Origin: an uncultured bacterium
GTDB taxonomy: Bacteria > Chloroflexota > Anaerolineae > JACIWP01
Direction of reading: 5' to 3'
Length of the DNA stretch: 5,796 nt
Assembly (NCBI GenBank): GCA_903872005.1
Contig: CAIQJD010001019.1
Location: 1-5,796 of the forward strand
In this document: in pieces, positions 4,485 to 5,796 of the stretch
How the letters are laid out: each line of letters opens with the position of its first letter
Numbering within the stretch: position 1 is the stretch's first letter
Made by a program: the position numbers and the translations under genes
The notes under the pieces: generated by a model
The model's database searches: none
Told to the model about the DNA's origin: nothing
The model's input: only the letters and a program-made list of their open reading frames with translations

Positions 4485-5796
4485 ATGGAATACCTGGCAA
4501 AATTGAACCAGGCACAGCGCGACGCCGTGCAGGCAGTGTATGGGCCGATTCTGGTGGTAGCCGGCCCCGGCTCCGGCAAGACGCGCGTCCTCACGCATCG
4601 CGTCGCCTATCTGGCCGGCGAAGTGGGGATTGACCCGTACCAGATCTTCACCGTGACTTTCACCAACAAGGCGGCGCGGGAGATGAAGGACCGGCTGGCC
4701 GGCCTGTTGGGAGCCGGCCTGGAGCGCCTCACGGTCGGGACGTTTCACGCGACTTGCGCCCGGCTGTTGCGCCGCGAAGCCGATTACCTGCCGGTCTCGC
4801 GCGATTTCCAGATCTATGACGACGACGACCAGGTAGACGTGGTCAGCGCGGTGCTGAAGGAGCTGAACCTGGACGAGAAGCGCTTTCGGCCGCGCGCCAT
4901 GTTGGCCGCCATCTCGCGCGCCAAGTCCGAACTCGTCTTGCCGGCGCAGTATGAGTCGTCCAGCTACTTCAACGAGATCGCCGGCCGCGTCTACGCCCGC
5001 TACGACGAGATGCTGCGCGCCAACAACGCGCTGGATTTCGACGATCTGCTGTTGCAGACGGTATTGCTGTTCCGCTCACAGCCGGCCGTGCTGGCGCGTT
5101 ACCAGCGGCGCTATCAGTTTCTCCTGGTGGACGAGTTTCAGGACACCAATATTGTGCAGTATGAGCTGCTCAAGCTGATGGCCGGCGGGCAGCGCAACAT
5201 CTTCGTTGTCGGTGACGAAGACCAGTCCATCTATCGCTTCCGCGGGGCAGACTTGCGGAATGTGGCGCGTTTCCGCGAAGATTATCCCGACGCGCAGGTC
5301 TACCTGTTGGAACAGAACTACCGCTCCACACAGGTGATTCTGGATGTCGCCAACGCCGTCATCGCCCGGAACCTGGGGCGCACGCCCAAACATCTCTTCA
5401 CGACGCGGCGCGGCGGCGTGGCGATCAAGCTCCAGGAGGCTTACAACGAGCAGGAAGAGGGGAGCTTCGTGGTGCGGGAGATTCAGCGCCTGGTGAGCCT
5501 GGGCGAGGCGCGACTTGGCGATGTGGCGGTGATGTATCGCACCAATGCCCAATCGCGCCCGATTGAAGACGCCTTTGTGCGCTACGGCATGCCCTACCGG
5601 CTGGTGGGGGCGACGCGTTTCTACGCGCGCAAAGAAATCAAGGACGTGCTGGCCTACTTGCGGCTGATTCAGAATCCGCTGGATAGCATCAGTTTCGCCC
5701 GCATCATCAATACGCCGACGCGCGGCATCGGCCACAAGACGCTGACCGATCTGTCGCTGTGGGCGGCCGAGCAGGGCCTGGCGCCCTATATGGCGC
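4485..5796 (+). CDS. uvrD: UvrD/PcrA-type superfamily 1 DNA helicase, N-terminal 437 residues (truncated by window edge)
   Basis: An ATP-driven 3'-5' DNA helicase/translocase of the UvrD/Rep/PcrA group, used in nucleotide excision repair, mismatch repair or replication-fork maintenance. Visible motifs in order: Q motif LNQAQRDAV (7-15); motif I (Walker A) AGPGSGKT (26-33); Ia TFTNKAAREMKDRL (58-71); Ib GTFHATCARLLR (85-96); II LLVDEFQDTN (213-222) with catalytic Asp216 and Glu217; III VVGDEDQSIYRFRGAD (241-256); IV EQNYRST (276-282); then YRTNAQSRPIE (351-361) and the RFYARKEIKDVLAYLRL segment (378-394), and RGIG at 413-416. Domains 1A and 1B and the start of 2A/2B are present; the last part of the usual 650-750 residues lies beyond the window. 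The ATG at 4485 is the only reasonable start: no upstream in-frame ATG, GTG or TTG is near, and the Q motif follows immediately. GGGAG at 4468-4472 is a rather distant ribosome binding site (12 bases). UvrD versus PcrA cannot be decided from this part. Confidence 0.95.
   Translation, partial: MEYLAKLNQAQRDAVQAVYGPILVVAGPGSGKTRVLTHRVAYLAGEVGIDPYQIFTVTFTNKAAREMKDRLAGLLGAGLERLTVGTFHATCARLLRREADYLPVSRDFQIYDDDDQVDVVSAVLKELNLDEKRFRPRAMLAAISRAKSELVLPAQYESSSYFNEIAGRVYARYDEMLRANNALDFDDLLLQTVLLFRSQPAVLARYQRRYQFLLVDEFQDTNIVQYELLKLMAGGQRNIFVVGDEDQSIYRFRGADLRNVARFREDYPDAQVYLLEQNYRSTQVILDVANAVIARNLGRTPKHLFTTRRGGVAIKLQEAYNEQEEGSFVVREIQRLVSLGEARLGDVAVMYRTNAQSRPIEDAFVRYGMPYRLVGATRFYARKEIKDVLAYLRLIQNPLDSISFARIINTPTRGIGHKTLTDLSLWAAEQGLAPYMA

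Noticed and set aside
5076..5735. Minus-strand frame of 219 codons opposite the helicase gene
   Set aside because: The plus strand encodes continuous helicase motifs across this whole stretch.

Overview
This is a GC-rich stretch of bacterial chromosome carrying ordinary housekeeping genes plus one regulator and one small membrane protein. Products and promoters look bacterial. The obg-nadD pair, the very frequent GCCGGC hexamer and the codon choice (GCC, GGC, CTG, CGC) would fit a Chloroflexota (Anaerolineae-like) genome, but this is an inference and no marker gene in the window settles it.

Layout. Positions 1-4329 are read leftward (minus strand) and 4485-5796 rightward. From right to left on the minus strand: a MerR-family regulator with a TipAS-type ligand-binding domain (3568-4329); the ribosome-assembly GTPase Obg (2226-3485); NadD, nicotinate-nucleotide adenylyltransferase (1606-2232), whose start codon overlaps the end of obg; a Gfo/Idh/MocA-type oxidoreductase (539-1549); a 237-base gap holding a good promoter; a 37-residue single-span membrane protein (188-301); and the first 47 codons of an exported protein that runs off the left edge (1-141). 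On the plus strand the first 437 codons of a UvrD/PcrA-type DNA helicase run off the right edge.

Transcription as read from the sequence. obg-nadD-oxidoreductase look like one operon driven by a near-consensus promoter (TTGACA, 17 bases, TATCCT) just upstream of obg. The small membrane protein and the exported protein look like a second unit with a promoter of the same kind (TTGACT, 17 bases, TATCCT). The regulator and the helicase are divergent, sharing a 155-base region with two back-to-back promoters. The regulator's promoter has the 19-base spacer typical of MerR-controlled promoters, with an ACGT-rich dyad inside it, so the regulator probably controls itself. The helicase promoter has a normal 17-base spacer.

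I found no mobile element, CRISPR array, tRNA or rRNA, and no convincing intrinsic terminator. I see no previously undescribed multi-gene system. The items most worth a second look are the regulator with its self-operator, the unassigned 37-residue membrane protein, and the strong excess of the palindrome GCCGGC.
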